Shown here: piece by piece, positions 32,503-41,943 of the stretch
Numbering within the stretch: the stretch's first letter is position 1
Layout of the letters: every line of letters begins with the position of its first letter
Assembly (NCBI GenBank): GCA_964385465.1
Contig: CAYLPJ010000022.1
Span: 1 to 64,000, forward strand
Source: CAYLPJ01 sp964385465
GTDB lineage: Bacteria; Planctomycetota; Phycisphaerae; SM23-33
DNA: 64,000 nucleotides
Direction of reading: 5' to 3'
The notes under the pieces: generated by a model
Seen by the model: the letters and a program-made list of their open reading frames with translations, nothing else
Told to the model about the DNA's origin: nothing
Database searches by the model: none
Program-made: the position numbers and the translations under genes

Positions 32503-33242
32503 CTCAACCCCCTGGAGAAACGCTCGACGACCGCCTGGCAAGACAGAACATCGAGGGCCGGCGTACGTCCTGGCAGAAGAAGCGTCGGAAGATCGACAGA
32601 ATCTTCCGACGTGTTGGCCCTCGCTTGCGCCGCTGCAAGACAGCCCTGGAGATCGGGCTGGGCGAAGGCTACACGCTCCGCAAACTCGCGGAGATGGGAC
32701 TGGCTGTGACGGGCGTGGATATCTCCGGCTACCTCGTGGAATACTTGCGTGACAGGTTCGCCGCCGAACGGATCGAAGCAACCCTGCTTCAAGCGGACGC
32801 ATCGACCGTCCGACTGATGGCCGGACAGTTCGACGTCGCCTTCTGCCTGGACGTGCTGGAACATATTCCCGGCGAGGGCATGACGCAGGCGGTGGCGGCA
32901 GTCCACGAGGCGCTTGTCAAGGGCGGGCTGTTCGTAGCCACGTTGCCGCTGGGAGAGAAACTGGAGGAGAACATGGTCGTCTGCCCACGTTGCGGACACG
33001 AGTTCCACCGCATCGGGCACCACCACTCGTTCCAGACGCTCGACGACATCCGGGAGGTCTTCGCCGACGGGTTCGACATCGTCTCTATCCGCGAAGTTCC
33101 CTTCGCTCCGTTTGCATGGGCATGGGCCAACGCGGCCGCCTGGCCGATCTACCGCCTCGCCTGCCGTCTTCTCAGCCGGCGGGTTTCTTCGACGGTCTGC
33201 ATCGTCGCGACGAAGAAGCGGACGGCTTCCGGGGCTACCTGA
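32499..33242 (+). CDS. SAM-dependent methyltransferase
   Basis: 247 residues, ATG overlapping the glycosyltransferase stop (ATGA). Class I motif I is ALEIGLGEGYTLRKL (residues ~48-62). The acidic end of strand 2 is VTGVDIS, and the post-I region is FDVAFCLDVLEHIPGEG (Methyltransf_11 type). A C-terminal insert, CPRCGHEFHRIGHHHSF, looks like a small metal-binding loop seen in some sugar or polysaccharide methyltransferases. Position in the operon suggests methylation of a surface glycan or its precursor. Confidence 0.85.
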   Translation: MTQPPGETLDDRLARQNIEGRRTSWQKKRRKIDRIFRRVGPRLRRCKTALEIGLGEGYTLRKLAEMGLAVTGVDISGYLVEYLRDRFAAERIEATLLQADASTVRLMAGQFDVAFCLDVLEHIPGEGMTQAVAAVHEALVKGGLFVATLPLGEKLEENMVVCPRCGHEFHRIGHHHSFQTLDDIREVFADGFDIVSIREVPFAPFAWAWANAAAWPIYRLACRLLSRRVSSTVCIVATKKRTASGAT

Positions 33243-34597
33243 TGCTGCTGAACTGGCGCAAAGCCGCCATGCGGGCGTTCTTCCCGCTTACGGGAATGCC
33301 GGTGTTCCGGCACCTCCGGTTTGTCGACGCGATGGCGACCGCAGACAGCGCCGTCCGTGTCCGCGCCGCCGACGAGATGCTCGCCGCCCTTCTTGTCCAT
33401 GCTGCCGCGCGGGTGCCCTATTATCGCGAAGTGCTCGGCGACGTCGGTGCAGTCCGGGATGGCTTGGCGGTTCTGGACCGTTTCGGCAGAATCCCGGTCC
33501 TCACCAAAGACATCATCCGCGCCGAGGGCGAGCGGTTGTATGCCGAGGACCGCTTTGATCGCGGCTGCTACGCGAACACGTCCGGCGGTTCGACGGGCGA
33601 GCCGGTCCGGCTGATTCAGGACCGCAGCTACAGGGCATGGGGGCTGGCCTGCCGGATCTACTACAATCGCATGGGCGGCAAGGATGTCGGTCAGCGAGAG
33701 TTGAAACTGTGGGGCTCGGAGCGGGAGATTCTCGCCGGGCGCGAACCTGCCAAGACGCTGCTGCGACGGTGGGCCTTCAACGTGGTGATCCTCAACAGCT
33801 TCCGGATGTCCCCGGAGATCATGGCAGGCTACGTACACCGGTGGAACCGCTTTCGTCCACGGATGGTGTGGGCCTACACGAGTTCGATCCACGCCTTCGC
33901 GCGACACCTCGCCGAAACCGGCTCGACGGTCCGCCCCCCACAGGCCATCGTGGTTACGGCCGAGACGCTCACCGAGCAAGTCCGTCGCCTCGTCGAAGAG
34001 ACGATCGGTTGCCCGGTGCTGAACCAGTACGGCTCGCGGGAAGTCGGCGTGGTCGCCTGCGAGTGCCCCCATCAGACGGGCCTGCACATGTTCTCGCTGA
34101 ACAATCACGTCGAAATCCTCGACGATACCCTCCGTCCCTGCCGTCCAGGGCAGATGGGCACGGTATACGTGACAAACCTCCACAACTACGCCATGCCCCT
34201 GATCCGTTACCGGGTGGGCGACACGGCCGTGCCTGCCGAGCCGGGCGACTGCCCGTGCGGACGGACGATGCCACGGTTGGCGAAACTGACCGGACGAACA
34301 AGCGATCACTTCCGCACGCGCGCCGGTGCGATCGTTCACGGCGAGTACTTCACCCATCTGTTCTACGGCCTGGATGCCGTGCGGAGCTTCCGGGTGACGC
34401 AGTTGGACTACGAAGAGGTGGAGATCCTGCTGGTGCTGGACGGGGCGTTTGACGATGGTTCGAGGGCAAAGGTCGTCGAGGGCGTCCGCCACGTCCTGGG
34501 ACCCGACTGCGAAGTGACGTTCCGCGAGGTCGACGAGATCCCCCGGGCGGCGAGCGGCAAGTATCGGTACACGATCAGCAAGGTCGGCGGCGACTGA
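33242..34597 (+). CDS. CapK-like (phenylacetate-CoA ligase family) adenylate-forming protein
   Basis: 451 residues, start overlapping the previous stop (TGATG). The adenylate-binding loop SGGSTGEP is at 114-121, NQYGSREVG gives the A5-like motif, and PLIRYRVGDTA with CPCGRTMP the later region. The C-terminal GKYRYTISK resembles the last lysine region. CapK-like proteins occur in capsule and exopolysaccharide loci of many bacteria; what they activate is mostly unknown. A second homologue (35610-36953) faces it from the other arm. Confidence 0.85.
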   Translation: MLLNWRKAAMRAFFPLTGMPVFRHLRFVDAMATADSAVRVRAADEMLAALLVHAAARVPYYREVLGDVGAVRDGLAVLDRFGRIPVLTKDIIRAEGERLYAEDRFDRGCYANTSGGSTGEPVRLIQDRSYRAWGLACRIYYNRMGGKDVGQRELKLWGSEREILAGREPAKTLLRRWAFNVVILNSFRMSPEIMAGYVHRWNRFRPRMVWAYTSSIHAFARHLAETGSTVRPPQAIVVTAETLTEQVRRLVEETIGCPVLNQYGSREVGVVACECPHQTGLHMFSLNNHVEILDDTLRPCRPGQMGTVYVTNLHNYAMPLIRYRVGDTAVPAEPGDCPCGRTMPRLAKLTGRTSDHFRTRAGAIVHGEYFTHLFYGLDAVRSFRVTQLDYEEVEILLVLDGAFDDGSRAKVVEGVRHVLGPDCEVTFREVDEIPRAASGKYRYTISKVGGD

Positions 34598-34638
34598 GCC
34601 CGACGAAGACGGGGGCCGGCACCACGAGGCATACGGCG

Positions 34639-35634
34639 TTGACGAACCGGACCAAATCCATCCTGCGGTATGTGCTTCGCCTGGTCATCACGGCGGTCCT
34701 GCTGTGGCTGGCGGGCAGGCAGATCGATTTCGGCGAATTCGCCACGAGCCTCACCCGGGCGCGATGGACATATGTCTTGCTGCTGTGGATGCTGGCGCTG
34801 GTGAGCGTCTGGGTGCTGTCATGGCGGTTTCGCCTGATCCTTCGCACGCAACGGTTCGAGGTCGCAACCTGGTCGATCTTCCGCGTGGCGATGATCACCA
34901 TGCTCTACGGCATGGTACTGCCAGGCTTGCTCACCAGCGGTGTCAAGTGGATGTTGCTCCGCAAGCAGACTCGCGCCGGGGGCAGCCTGATCGGCGCCAT
35001 GGTCTACAACCAGGCGTCGAACATCGCCTCGAAGCTGCTGTTCGCGGCCGTGGCCATCGCGACCGCCGACCCTGGCGGTCCGGCGGGCCTGGCCGCATCG
35101 GGCATCGGGGCGGGGGTGCTGCTGCTATCGCTGGTCTTGCTGCACCCTCGAACCGGCGACGCAGCCGTGCGCACCGTCCAATGGCCGCTCCGCGCCCTTC
35201 CGGGAAAGCTGCGGGAGAGGGCCATGACGTCGCTGGACAGCCTCCGCGTCTACCAGGCCGTGGGCATAAGGTTCCATCTGGCCATGCTGGCGGTGCTGAC
35301 GTTCACCAGCGCCCTCGGCGTGGTGATCTACTACCTCGCGGCCCGGGCGGCCTCGCTCGAACTGCCGATCACGGCCCTGGCCTGGCAGATGTCGGCAGTG
35401 TTCCTTCTAAGCCGGCTACCGATCTCCATCGCCAATCTTGGCGTACGGGAGTTTGCGCTGGTGAAGTTCGTGGCCATGTATGGGGGCGACGCATCGGGCG
35501 CCCTGGTCATGTCCGCGGTTCTGTTCAGCAGCGTGGTGCTGACGGCGTTGATCGGTCTGACCTTCCAGTTCCTAACCCCCCCCGAGAGGTCCCTGCCTGA
35601 TGCGGACGATCAGGACAGCTCGCAGACCGTGTAG
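34639..35634 (+). CDS. Flippase-like membrane protein (lysylphosphatidylglycerol synthase TM / UPF0104 family)
   Basis: 331 residues from a TTG start; eight or so membrane segments. The family pattern appears as LLWLAGRQIDFGEFATSL, YGMVLPGLLTSGVKWMLLRK and LLSRLPISIANLGVREFALV. Such proteins are common in polysaccharide and glycolipid loci and are thought to move lipid-linked molecules across the inner membrane. Its 3' end overlaps the convergent CapK-like gene by 25 bases. Confidence 0.85.
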   Translation: MTNRTKSILRYVLRLVITAVLLWLAGRQIDFGEFATSLTRARWTYVLLLWMLALVSVWVLSWRFRLILRTQRFEVATWSIFRVAMITMLYGMVLPGLLTSGVKWMLLRKQTRAGGSLIGAMVYNQASNIASKLLFAAVAIATADPGGPAGLAASGIGAGVLLLSLVLLHPRTGDAAVRTVQWPLRALPGKLRERAMTSLDSLRVYQAVGIRFHLAMLAVLTFTSALGVVIYYLAARAASLELPITALAWQMSAVFLLSRLPISIANLGVREFALVKFVAMYGGDASGALVMSAVLFSSVVLTALIGLTFQFLTPPERSLPDADDQDSSQTV

Positions 35635-36953
35635 AGGTACTTGCCGCTGGGACTCCGGCGGATGCTGTCGGCGAACACGACGTCCACGCGACACTGCGAG
35701 CCCATCAGGACACGGGTCTTCTGGCGGATGTCCTCTATGTCCGCAGCGGGCACTTCGGCGGCGTCGGACTTCTCCACGCGGATCTCCACGTGGTCGAAAT
35801 CCTTCTGGACCACCTGGAACCGCTTGATCCATTCCCGGAAGAAGAGGGCCTGCACGATGAAGTGAGAGTGCACCAGCGTGCCGTCCCCGAGTTTGAAGTA
35901 CCCCAGGGTCCGCCCCAGCACGCTCCGCAGGGCGGTCGTGCTACGCCCGCAGGGACATACCCGCCGCGTCGCGATGCCGACGTCGCCGATCTCGTACCGG
36001 ATCAGTGGCATCGACTTGTTGCGGAGCGTGGTCACGACAATGCGGCCTTCGCGGTCCCATACCGGCCGGCCCTCTTCGTCCAGCACCTCCACCAGGTTCC
36101 ACCACGGAAACAGATGCATGTCTTCCTGGCGGCGGCACTGGCACGCGATGGCGCCCACCTCCCGCGAGCCGTACTGGTTGTATGCCTTGCACCCCATCCC
36201 GTCCTCGATGGCGTCCCGGGTCTCCGAGGTCAACGGGCCGATTGTCGAGATCACGAACGCGGGCGAATGAAAGGCCGCACCCGTCCGCCGGATGTACCGC
36301 GCCAACTCCAGGGCCGATTCCATGTACGCCCAGTACGCCTTTGGACGAAACCGGTTGTTCAGCGCCACCAGGTCCCGCAGTTCGGGTTCTCCCAGCCGGT
36401 AGGAGTTGAAGAATCGCCGATTGTACAACCGGTTGATCAGCCGGTCTTTCCACGTCAGGTTGCCCTCGAGAATGTCCCGGTCGGAACCCCAGAGCTTCAC
36501 TTCCGGCTCGCCCTCCCGCTTGCCCAGGACCTCGTTGAAGTACAGCTTCGTGGCGACGTTCCAATCGTCGTAATGGCGATCCTGAAGGAAGGTCACCGGC
36601 TCGCCCGTGCTGCCGCCGGAAGTGTTTTCGTAGCTTTTCCGCACAGCGGCGTCGTCGGCGTGCATCGCCTCGCCCTCACGTCGGATCACCGCCTTGGTCA
36701 GCAGCGGCAGGCGCTCGAAGGCCTCAAGATTCACGGCGTCGGGGGTCACCACGCCGTGATCGGCGAGCATTCGTCGGTAGTATGGCACGTGACCGTGCGC
36801 GTGCTGAAGCACCCCCGCCAGAAGCTCCCGCTGCATGACGGCCACCTCGTCGCGACTCATCGACTCGTACCGCGCGATCGCCTTCAGGCAATCGGGAATG
36901 CGGCTGCCGGAGGCGCGGAGCAGCAGGTGGATGATCGGGCGGCGCCAGTTCAT
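35610..36953 (-). CDS. CapK-like (phenylacetate-CoA ligase family) adenylate-forming protein, second copy
   Basis: 447 residues from the ATG at 36953; the frame is open further up but reads as low-complexity. SGGSTGEP (112-119), YNQYGSREVGAIACQC, PLIRYEIGDVG and CPCGRSTTALRSV parallel the first copy. The C-terminus ends GKYLYTVCELS. Last gene of the leftward polysaccharide arm, 58 bases after the glycosyltransferase. The stop region overlaps the flippase gene of the opposite arm. Confidence 0.85.
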   Translation of the reverse strand: MNWRRPIIHLLLRASGSRIPDCLKAIARYESMSRDEVAVMQRELLAGVLQHAHGHVPYYRRMLADHGVVTPDAVNLEAFERLPLLTKAVIRREGEAMHADDAAVRKSYENTSGGSTGEPVTFLQDRHYDDWNVATKLYFNEVLGKREGEPEVKLWGSDRDILEGNLTWKDRLINRLYNRRFFNSYRLGEPELRDLVALNNRFRPKAYWAYMESALELARYIRRTGAAFHSPAFVISTIGPLTSETRDAIEDGMGCKAYNQYGSREVGAIACQCRRQEDMHLFPWWNLVEVLDEEGRPVWDREGRIVVTTLRNKSMPLIRYEIGDVGIATRRVCPCGRSTTALRSVLGRTLGYFKLGDGTLVHSHFIVQALFFREWIKRFQVVQKDFDHVEIRVEKSDAAEVPAADIEDIRQKTRVLMGSQCRVDVVFADSIRRSPSGKYLYTVCELS

Positions 36954-37011
36954 GTCCGACCTCGTCCTCGCCGTCCCCTCGTCCGACGGGCGGCGTGTCG
37001 GATCGTGTTGT

Positions 37012-38172
37012 TCATGACCGGTCTCCGTTGCGTTGGTGCTCGAGGACGTCCCGGTAGATGGACAGGTACTGCTCGGCGACGCGCTGCCATGTGAAGTGTC
37101 GGGCCTTCGCCTCCGCCGCGTCGGCCATCGCACGATAGGCGCCGGGATCGTCGGCCAGATCGGCGACCGTGTCGGCTAGCGTCTCGGCGCGGGCGTCGAC
37201 GACAACGCCGTTGCCGTCGATCAACTCGGCGGTACCCTCACAGCGAGTGGTCACGATGGGCAGGCCCGAGGCCATCGCCTCCAGCATGGCGTTGCTCATG
37301 CCCTCCGAGACGCTCGCCGACACGTACACGTCGTGCTCGCGGTAGAGCTCGGGCATCCGCTCCTCCGAGACGATGCCCGGCATCGCCACATATGCCTCGG
37401 CTCCGCGGTCGCGGACGACTTGGCGCAGCTCGTCGGCCAGCCCGCCCCCGCCGGCGATCGTCAGCGTCGCCTCCGTCCGGCGCCGCAGGTGCATCAGGGC
37501 GTCGATGATCATGTCGATCCGCTTGCTTGCCGAGAGGCGCCCGACGGTCAGCAGGCGCAGGCGCCCCGGCTGCGGCTCCCGCCCGGCGGGATGGAACCGC
37601 TCGGTGTCGACGCCGTTGGGCACGACGCCGATCTCCAGTTCCGGGCAGAGGAGCAGCGCCCGGTCGCGCAGGCCGGCACTGCAGGCGTAGACGCCCTCGG
37701 CCCGTCGCCAGATGCGCCGGAACAGAGGGGCGAGGACCTTGTAGTCCAGCGAGAACCGCGCGTTCAGACCCGGCACGTCGGAGCCGCGCAGCGAGAGAAT
37801 GTACGGCAGCCGCCGGGCCCGCCACCAGGTCACCATGCCGGTCGGGAAGCCGAAGAAGGCGTGGGCGAGGTCGTACCGGGTTTCGGCCAGGAGACGCCGG
37901 TATGCGCCCGACGCCCGCCACAGCCAGGTGAGCACCTCCGGACGCGTCCAGCACTGAAGCTGCTTCTTCTTGAGGCCCAGGCGAAGGATGCGGATGTTCT
38001 CGGCGGGACGTTCCTCGAACCGCCCCGGTTCCGGCGCGGCGGTCAGCACGTCGATGGTCAGGTCCGGGCGCCCGGCCAGCTCATCGAGAATTCGCCGGTG
38101 CGCGCGCCCCGCCCCGCCGCCGATCGGAGGGAACTCGTAGTTGAGCATCAGGATGCGCAGGGGTTCGGCCAT
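37012..38172 (-). CDS. Glycosyltransferase family 4
   Basis: 386 residues. N-terminal LMLNYEFPPIGGGAGRAH is the glycine-rich loop of GT4 enzymes. RLLTVGRLSASKRIDMIIDA and YVSASVSEGMSNAMLEAMAS (E-x7-E) give the donor site. The ATG overlaps the stop of the upstream membrane glycosyltransferase (TGATG). Probably transfers a hexose from a nucleotide sugar to lipid-linked glycan in the cytoplasm. Confidence 0.9.
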   Translation of the reverse strand: MAEPLRILMLNYEFPPIGGGAGRAHRRILDELAGRPDLTIDVLTAAPEPGRFEERPAENIRILRLGLKKKQLQCWTRPEVLTWLWRASGAYRRLLAETRYDLAHAFFGFPTGMVTWWRARRLPYILSLRGSDVPGLNARFSLDYKVLAPLFRRIWRRAEGVYACSAGLRDRALLLCPELEIGVVPNGVDTERFHPAGREPQPGRLRLLTVGRLSASKRIDMIIDALMHLRRRTEATLTIAGGGGLADELRQVVRDRGAEAYVAMPGIVSEERMPELYREHDVYVSASVSEGMSNAMLEAMASGLPIVTTRCEGTAELIDGNGVVVDARAETLADTVADLADDPGAYRAMADAAEAKARHFTWQRVAEQYLSIYRDVLEHQRNGDRS

Positions 38173-40022
38173 CAGCCCGCCTTGCGCTGGAACACCACGT
38201 GAGGACCGAGGACCCCCACGACCTTGTAGTGCTCGCGGATGTAGTCCCGCAATGGCTTCATCGTCTTGAACCGTTCGGCCTCGGCGGGATCGATCCTCTC
38301 GGCCAGCAGGTTCGCGTACTGCCGCTCGTACCGGCCGACGACGGCGGGATCGGGCGGCAGGGGCTTGCCCCGGATCAACGGCCAGAGTTCCAGCGGCGGG
38401 CGGTCCCAGGGGAAATGGAGCTTGCGGGAATCCACGATGAACTTCGGCCGGTGCTCGCGGAAGGAGTCCAGGATCTCCGCGACCATCTTCGCGAGTTGCT
38501 CGGGAGATCGCACGTGCATCTCACTGGTGACCGCGGCCGGGGCGCAGCTCATGCGTCCCGCCTCGACATAGATCCCCGGGTACCAGCCCCAGACGTAGAT
38601 GCGGTCATCCGGCTGGGTGCGTTCGCGGATGTGCTGGCCGACAGCCTGCCAGGCCGTGGCCTGCTCCCGGTCTTGCTGCTCGGCCACCTCGTCGATCCGC
38701 TGGAGATAGCCGCGGCGCTTCTCGGGGTACTTCGACCCGCTGTGCGGGCTGTGTGAGAAGCCGAAGAAGATCGGCCAGGCTTGGGCGACCAGGACGACCA
38801 AGATGATGACACCGAGGCTGTCCCACAAGCGGGGCCGCCGACTGGACCGACGGGCGTCGAGAAACTGGGCCACCAGCCAGGCGCCGAGCGCTGCCCCCGA
38901 GGCCGTCAGGGGAATGAAGTACTGCTCGTAGGACCGCGGGCTGATCCATACGAAGCTCATATCCAGGACCCACCAGAGACCCAGCGGCAGGATCAAGCTC
39001 TCGTAGGACCGGGGTTTCGCCATCTCCCCACGCCGGATGAGGCGGATGACGGCGCGGACGACAGCCGTCAGCAGCGCGCCGATCGCCAGCAACACCGGAA
39101 CGGCCAGGGCCCAGTAGTACCGCAGGTTCCGCGCGGCCTGCTCGGCGAAGGGAATCAACTGGCGGGACTTTGTGACGTAGCCCCCGGTCGCTTTCCCGCT
39201 GGCGGGCAGCAGGAACAGGAGGATCGAGACGAACGGAAAATAGCCTCCCGGCGCGCCGTGGACGGCCAGCCAGACCACCACCGGCGCCAGACTCGCCGCG
39301 CCCCCCGCCAGCAGCAGCAAGACGTCGGTGCCGGCTCGCTTCCATGTCTTGTCGCTGAAGAGCGGCTGGGCGATCGCAAACAGCCCGATCGCCGCCATCG
39401 CCGACGTGCCGGTCTGCTTGAACAACGGAGCCCACACGGCCGTCGCCCCGGCCAGCAGAGCCCACCACCAGCGTCCTCCGGTGAGGCGGATGAGGAAGCA
39501 ACTCATCCCCAGCACCATGAACGCGACGAGATACTGCTCCTTGACGTTGCCGAACTTCGCGACCAACGGGGCCGAGAGGTACGTCGCGGCCACGATCACA
39601 CCCGCGCCGGCGGCGAGTGGAGAGCCCAGCGCCCGGCGCAGGGCCAGGAACATCAGCACCAGCGCGGCGGCTTGGAGAAGCGCCTGGATGACTTGCGGGC
39701 CCGTCTCGCTGAACCCGAACAGCGCCACGCCCAGCATGTTGACCAGCAGCGTGCCGACCTGCGCTCCCGGCTTCTCGTCAACGCCGATCTGTGCCCCGTC
39801 CAGGACGCGCCTGGCGGAGTGAACGTACGCGGCGCTGTCGAACGGCCCCGGCGTGCCGAACTCGATGTATTTGCCCGCCACGAACGGCAAGGCGGCGAGA
39901 ACGGCGATCAGGAGGATCGCCCACCGCGGAACCGGCGATGCCGACGTCGCGTTGACGTCAGCCCGTGGCGCGGTCTTGGGGGGCTTGCTCTTGCGGGTGC
40001 TCCGGGTCATCGAGGTCTCCAC
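38172..40022 (-). CDS. Integral membrane glycosyltransferase, GT39/ArnT-like
   Basis: 616 residues. The N-terminal cytoplasmic tail is basic (TRSTRKSKPPK), followed by about 10-11 membrane segments and a C-terminal ~180-residue soluble domain (DDRIYVWGWYPGIYVEAGRM). The first periplasmic loop holds GTPGPFDSAAYVHSARRVLD, the acidic position expected for polyprenyl-phosphate-sugar-dependent transferases (GT39/PMT/ArnT group). The ATG overlaps the GT2 gene's 3' end by 65 bases; a second in-frame ATG (40010) would shorten this to 53. It pairs naturally with the GT2 enzyme that makes polyprenyl-phosphate sugars. Confidence 0.8.
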   Translation of the reverse strand: METSMTRSTRKSKPPKTAPRADVNATSASPVPRWAILLIAVLAALPFVAGKYIEFGTPGPFDSAAYVHSARRVLDGAQIGVDEKPGAQVGTLLVNMLGVALFGFSETGPQVIQALLQAAALVLMFLALRRALGSPLAAGAGVIVAATYLSAPLVAKFGNVKEQYLVAFMVLGMSCFLIRLTGGRWWWALLAGATAVWAPLFKQTGTSAMAAIGLFAIAQPLFSDKTWKRAGTDVLLLLAGGAASLAPVVVWLAVHGAPGGYFPFVSILLFLLPASGKATGGYVTKSRQLIPFAEQAARNLRYYWALAVPVLLAIGALLTAVVRAVIRLIRRGEMAKPRSYESLILPLGLWWVLDMSFVWISPRSYEQYFIPLTASGAALGAWLVAQFLDARRSSRRPRLWDSLGVIILVVLVAQAWPIFFGFSHSPHSGSKYPEKRRGYLQRIDEVAEQQDREQATAWQAVGQHIRERTQPDDRIYVWGWYPGIYVEAGRMSCAPAAVTSEMHVRSPEQLAKMVAEILDSFREHRPKFIVDSRKLHFPWDRPPLELWPLIRGKPLPPDPAVVGRYERQYANLLAERIDPAEAERFKTMKPLRDYIREHYKVVGVLGPHVVFQRKAG

Positions 40023-41001
40023 CGCTGTCGGGGCCGCCGAGAATGTCCCGGATCACGTAGATCGGCCGGCCCTGGGACTCATGGTACGTCCTGACCATGA
40101 TTTCGGCCAACAGTCCCATCAAGATGAATTGGACCGACATCATGATCAGCAGCGCCGTCAGGACGAGCAGCGGGTTGCGGTTCATCGCGAACGGCGGCTC
40201 GGAGATGAACTTCTGCCAGAGCACCGTCACGCCGCTGACCACCGCGCCGAAGCCGCAGACAAGGCCCGTGCCCCCGAAGACGTAGATCGGCTTGGTGGAA
40301 TACGAGCCGAGAAACCGCACCGTGATCAGATCCAGGACCACCTTCGTCGTTCGGGCGAGCCCGTACTTGGACGTGCCGGCCAGACGGGGACGGTGGTTCA
40401 CCTCCGTCTCGCAGATCCTCGCCCCGCTCCACTTCGCCAGCGCCGGGATGAACCGGTGCATCTCGCCGTACAGCCGCGTCGCCTCCAGCACCTCCCGGCG
40501 GTAGACCTTCAGCGAGCAGCCGAAATCGTGGATCTTCACACCCGTCGACCGCGAGATGATCCGGTTGGCGATCAACGACGGCAGCCGACGGGTCAGCCCC
40601 TTGTCCTTCCGGTCCCGACGCCAGCCGCTGACGATGTCGTACCCCTCGCGACAGCGCGCGACCATGCCGGGGATGTCGGCCGGGTCGTTCTGGAGGTCCG
40701 CGTCAAGGGGTACGACAAACTGCCCGCGGGCCATGTCGAACCCTGCGCTCATCGCGGCGGTCTGTCCGAAGTTGCGGCGGAACCGGATGACCTTCGCCCG
40801 CGAGTCGGCGGCGTGGACCTCTTTGAGCCGCTCGAAGCCGGCGTCGGTGCTGCCGTCGTCCACATAGAGGACCTCATAGGAGAACTTCCCGTCCAGCGCC
40901 GCGGTGATCTGGCGGTGCAGTTCCGGAATGTTCTCTTCCTCGTTGTAGACCGGCACGACCACGGACAGGTCGCACGGAGGCTGTGGCTGTGCGTCGCTCA
41001 T
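39958..41001 (-). CDS. Glycosyltransferase family 2, polyprenyl-phosphate sugar synthase-like
   Basis: 347 residues from the ATG at 41001. The GT-A core shows VVVPVYNEEENIPELHRQI, YVDDGSTDAGFERL and the metal site DADLQNDPAD. Two C-terminal membrane segments (VFGGTGLVCGFGAVVSGVT, LLVLTALLIMMSVQFILM) place it in the DPM1/ArnC/GtrB-like group, which loads sugars onto polyprenyl phosphate. First gene of the leftward polysaccharide arm. Confidence 0.9.
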   Translation of the reverse strand: MSDAQPQPPCDLSVVVPVYNEEENIPELHRQITAALDGKFSYEVLYVDDGSTDAGFERLKEVHAADSRAKVIRFRRNFGQTAAMSAGFDMARGQFVVPLDADLQNDPADIPGMVARCREGYDIVSGWRRDRKDKGLTRRLPSLIANRIISRSTGVKIHDFGCSLKVYRREVLEATRLYGEMHRFIPALAKWSGARICETEVNHRPRLAGTSKYGLARTTKVVLDLITVRFLGSYSTKPIYVFGGTGLVCGFGAVVSGVTVLWQKFISEPPFAMNRNPLLVLTALLIMMSVQFILMGLLAEIMVRTYHESQGRPIYVIRDILGGPDSGGDLDDPEHPQEQAPQDRATG

Positions 41002-41085
41002 GGGCCGGATCGTACCTGACGCCGGCAGGGGTGTAAATCCCCTTCTCCCCGGCACAGGCCAGCCACCCCGCCGCGAGCCCGGGGC

Positions 41086-41883
41086 TCAGCGGGACTTCTT
41101 CCCCCGCCCCCCGCGGCGAACGGCGCCCGGCGGGCGGCCGGTCAGGCGGCGGAAGAGGTGGGAGAGGTGGCTGGCGTCGGCGAGGCCCACGCGGGCGGCG
41201 ATGGCCTCGAGGGGCAGGTCGGTGCGGCGGAGAAGGTCGCCGGCGGCGTCGACGCGCATCTGGCTGACCAGCCGCATCGGCGTCGTACCCGTGGCCTCGC
41301 GAAACGTGCGGGCGAAGTGGAAACGGCTCAGCCCGGCCTCGGCGGCCAGGTCGTCCAGCGCGATCCGTCCGGTGAGATTCCTGCGGATGTACCGCCGGAT
41401 CCGCCCGGGCAGGTCTCCCGCCGCCGGGTTGGCCAGCCGACCCAACTCGTGCAGCGCCGTCTGCGCCAACGCCGCCACCGCCCGCCGGTCGGCCGGGCCG
41501 GACGACGGATGCAGGTCCAGGACCCACTCCAACTGATGCCGCAACCTCTCGTTACGGTCGAAACGCACCTCCGGCCCGGCCAGCCGGCCAAGCCTCTCGC
41601 CGCCGCAAAACAGCAGCGAGATCGTCTCCAGCCGCTCTCCCCCGACCGCGGCCGGGGCATGGTCGAGGTCGCCCGGGTAGATCATCACGTCTCCGGCCCG
41701 GCCGCTAAGGGCCCTGCCGCCGACCGCCGTGCGGACCTGCCCGCGGACGACAAGGACCATCTCGTGGGCCCCCTCGTGGCGATGCGGTCCCCCGACCCAC
41801 TGCCACTCGAAGAGGTAGTGGATGCAGTCGACGAACTCCATGTCGTCCGGCGCAGCGTTGCGTGTCATGACCGGTCGGGGCAT
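41086..41883 (-). CDS. AraC-family transcription regulator
   Basis: 265 residues. The N-terminal half is a cupin sugar-sensing domain (GGPHRHEGAHEMVLVVRGQV, GDVMIYPGDLDHAPA). The C-terminal ~100 residues are the double helix-turn-helix (RITLDDLAAEAGLSRFHFAR-like IALDDLAAEAGLSRFHFART, AARVGLADASHLSHLFRRLT). It is divergent from the sugar-acid operon; a pair of direct repeats with a 21-base step lies 23 bases upstream of its start. It probably activates that operon in response to a sugar. Confidence 0.9.
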   Translation of the reverse strand: MPRPVMTRNAAPDDMEFVDCIHYLFEWQWVGGPHRHEGAHEMVLVVRGQVRTAVGGRALSGRAGDVMIYPGDLDHAPAAVGGERLETISLLFCGGERLGRLAGPEVRFDRNERLRHQLEWVLDLHPSSGPADRRAVAALAQTALHELGRLANPAAGDLPGRIRRYIRRNLTGRIALDDLAAEAGLSRFHFARTFREATGTTPMRLVSQMRVDAAGDLLRRTDLPLEAIAARVGLADASHLSHLFRRLTGRPPGAVRRGGRGKKSR

Positions 41884-41905
41884 CCGACGCCCTCGCTCCT
41901 GCGAC

Positions 41906-41943
41906 TGATAGCAACATGAGACAAAATGATAGCAATCCCAGAC
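41906..41943 (+). promoter_or_regulatory. Tandem AraC-type operator candidate
   Basis: TGATAGCAA-N4-AGAC occurs at 41906-41922 and again at 41927-41943, exactly 21 bases apart, two turns of the helix. AraC-family activators typically bind such paired direct repeats. It lies between the divergent AraC-type gene and the aldo/keto reductase gene. Confidence 0.6.
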
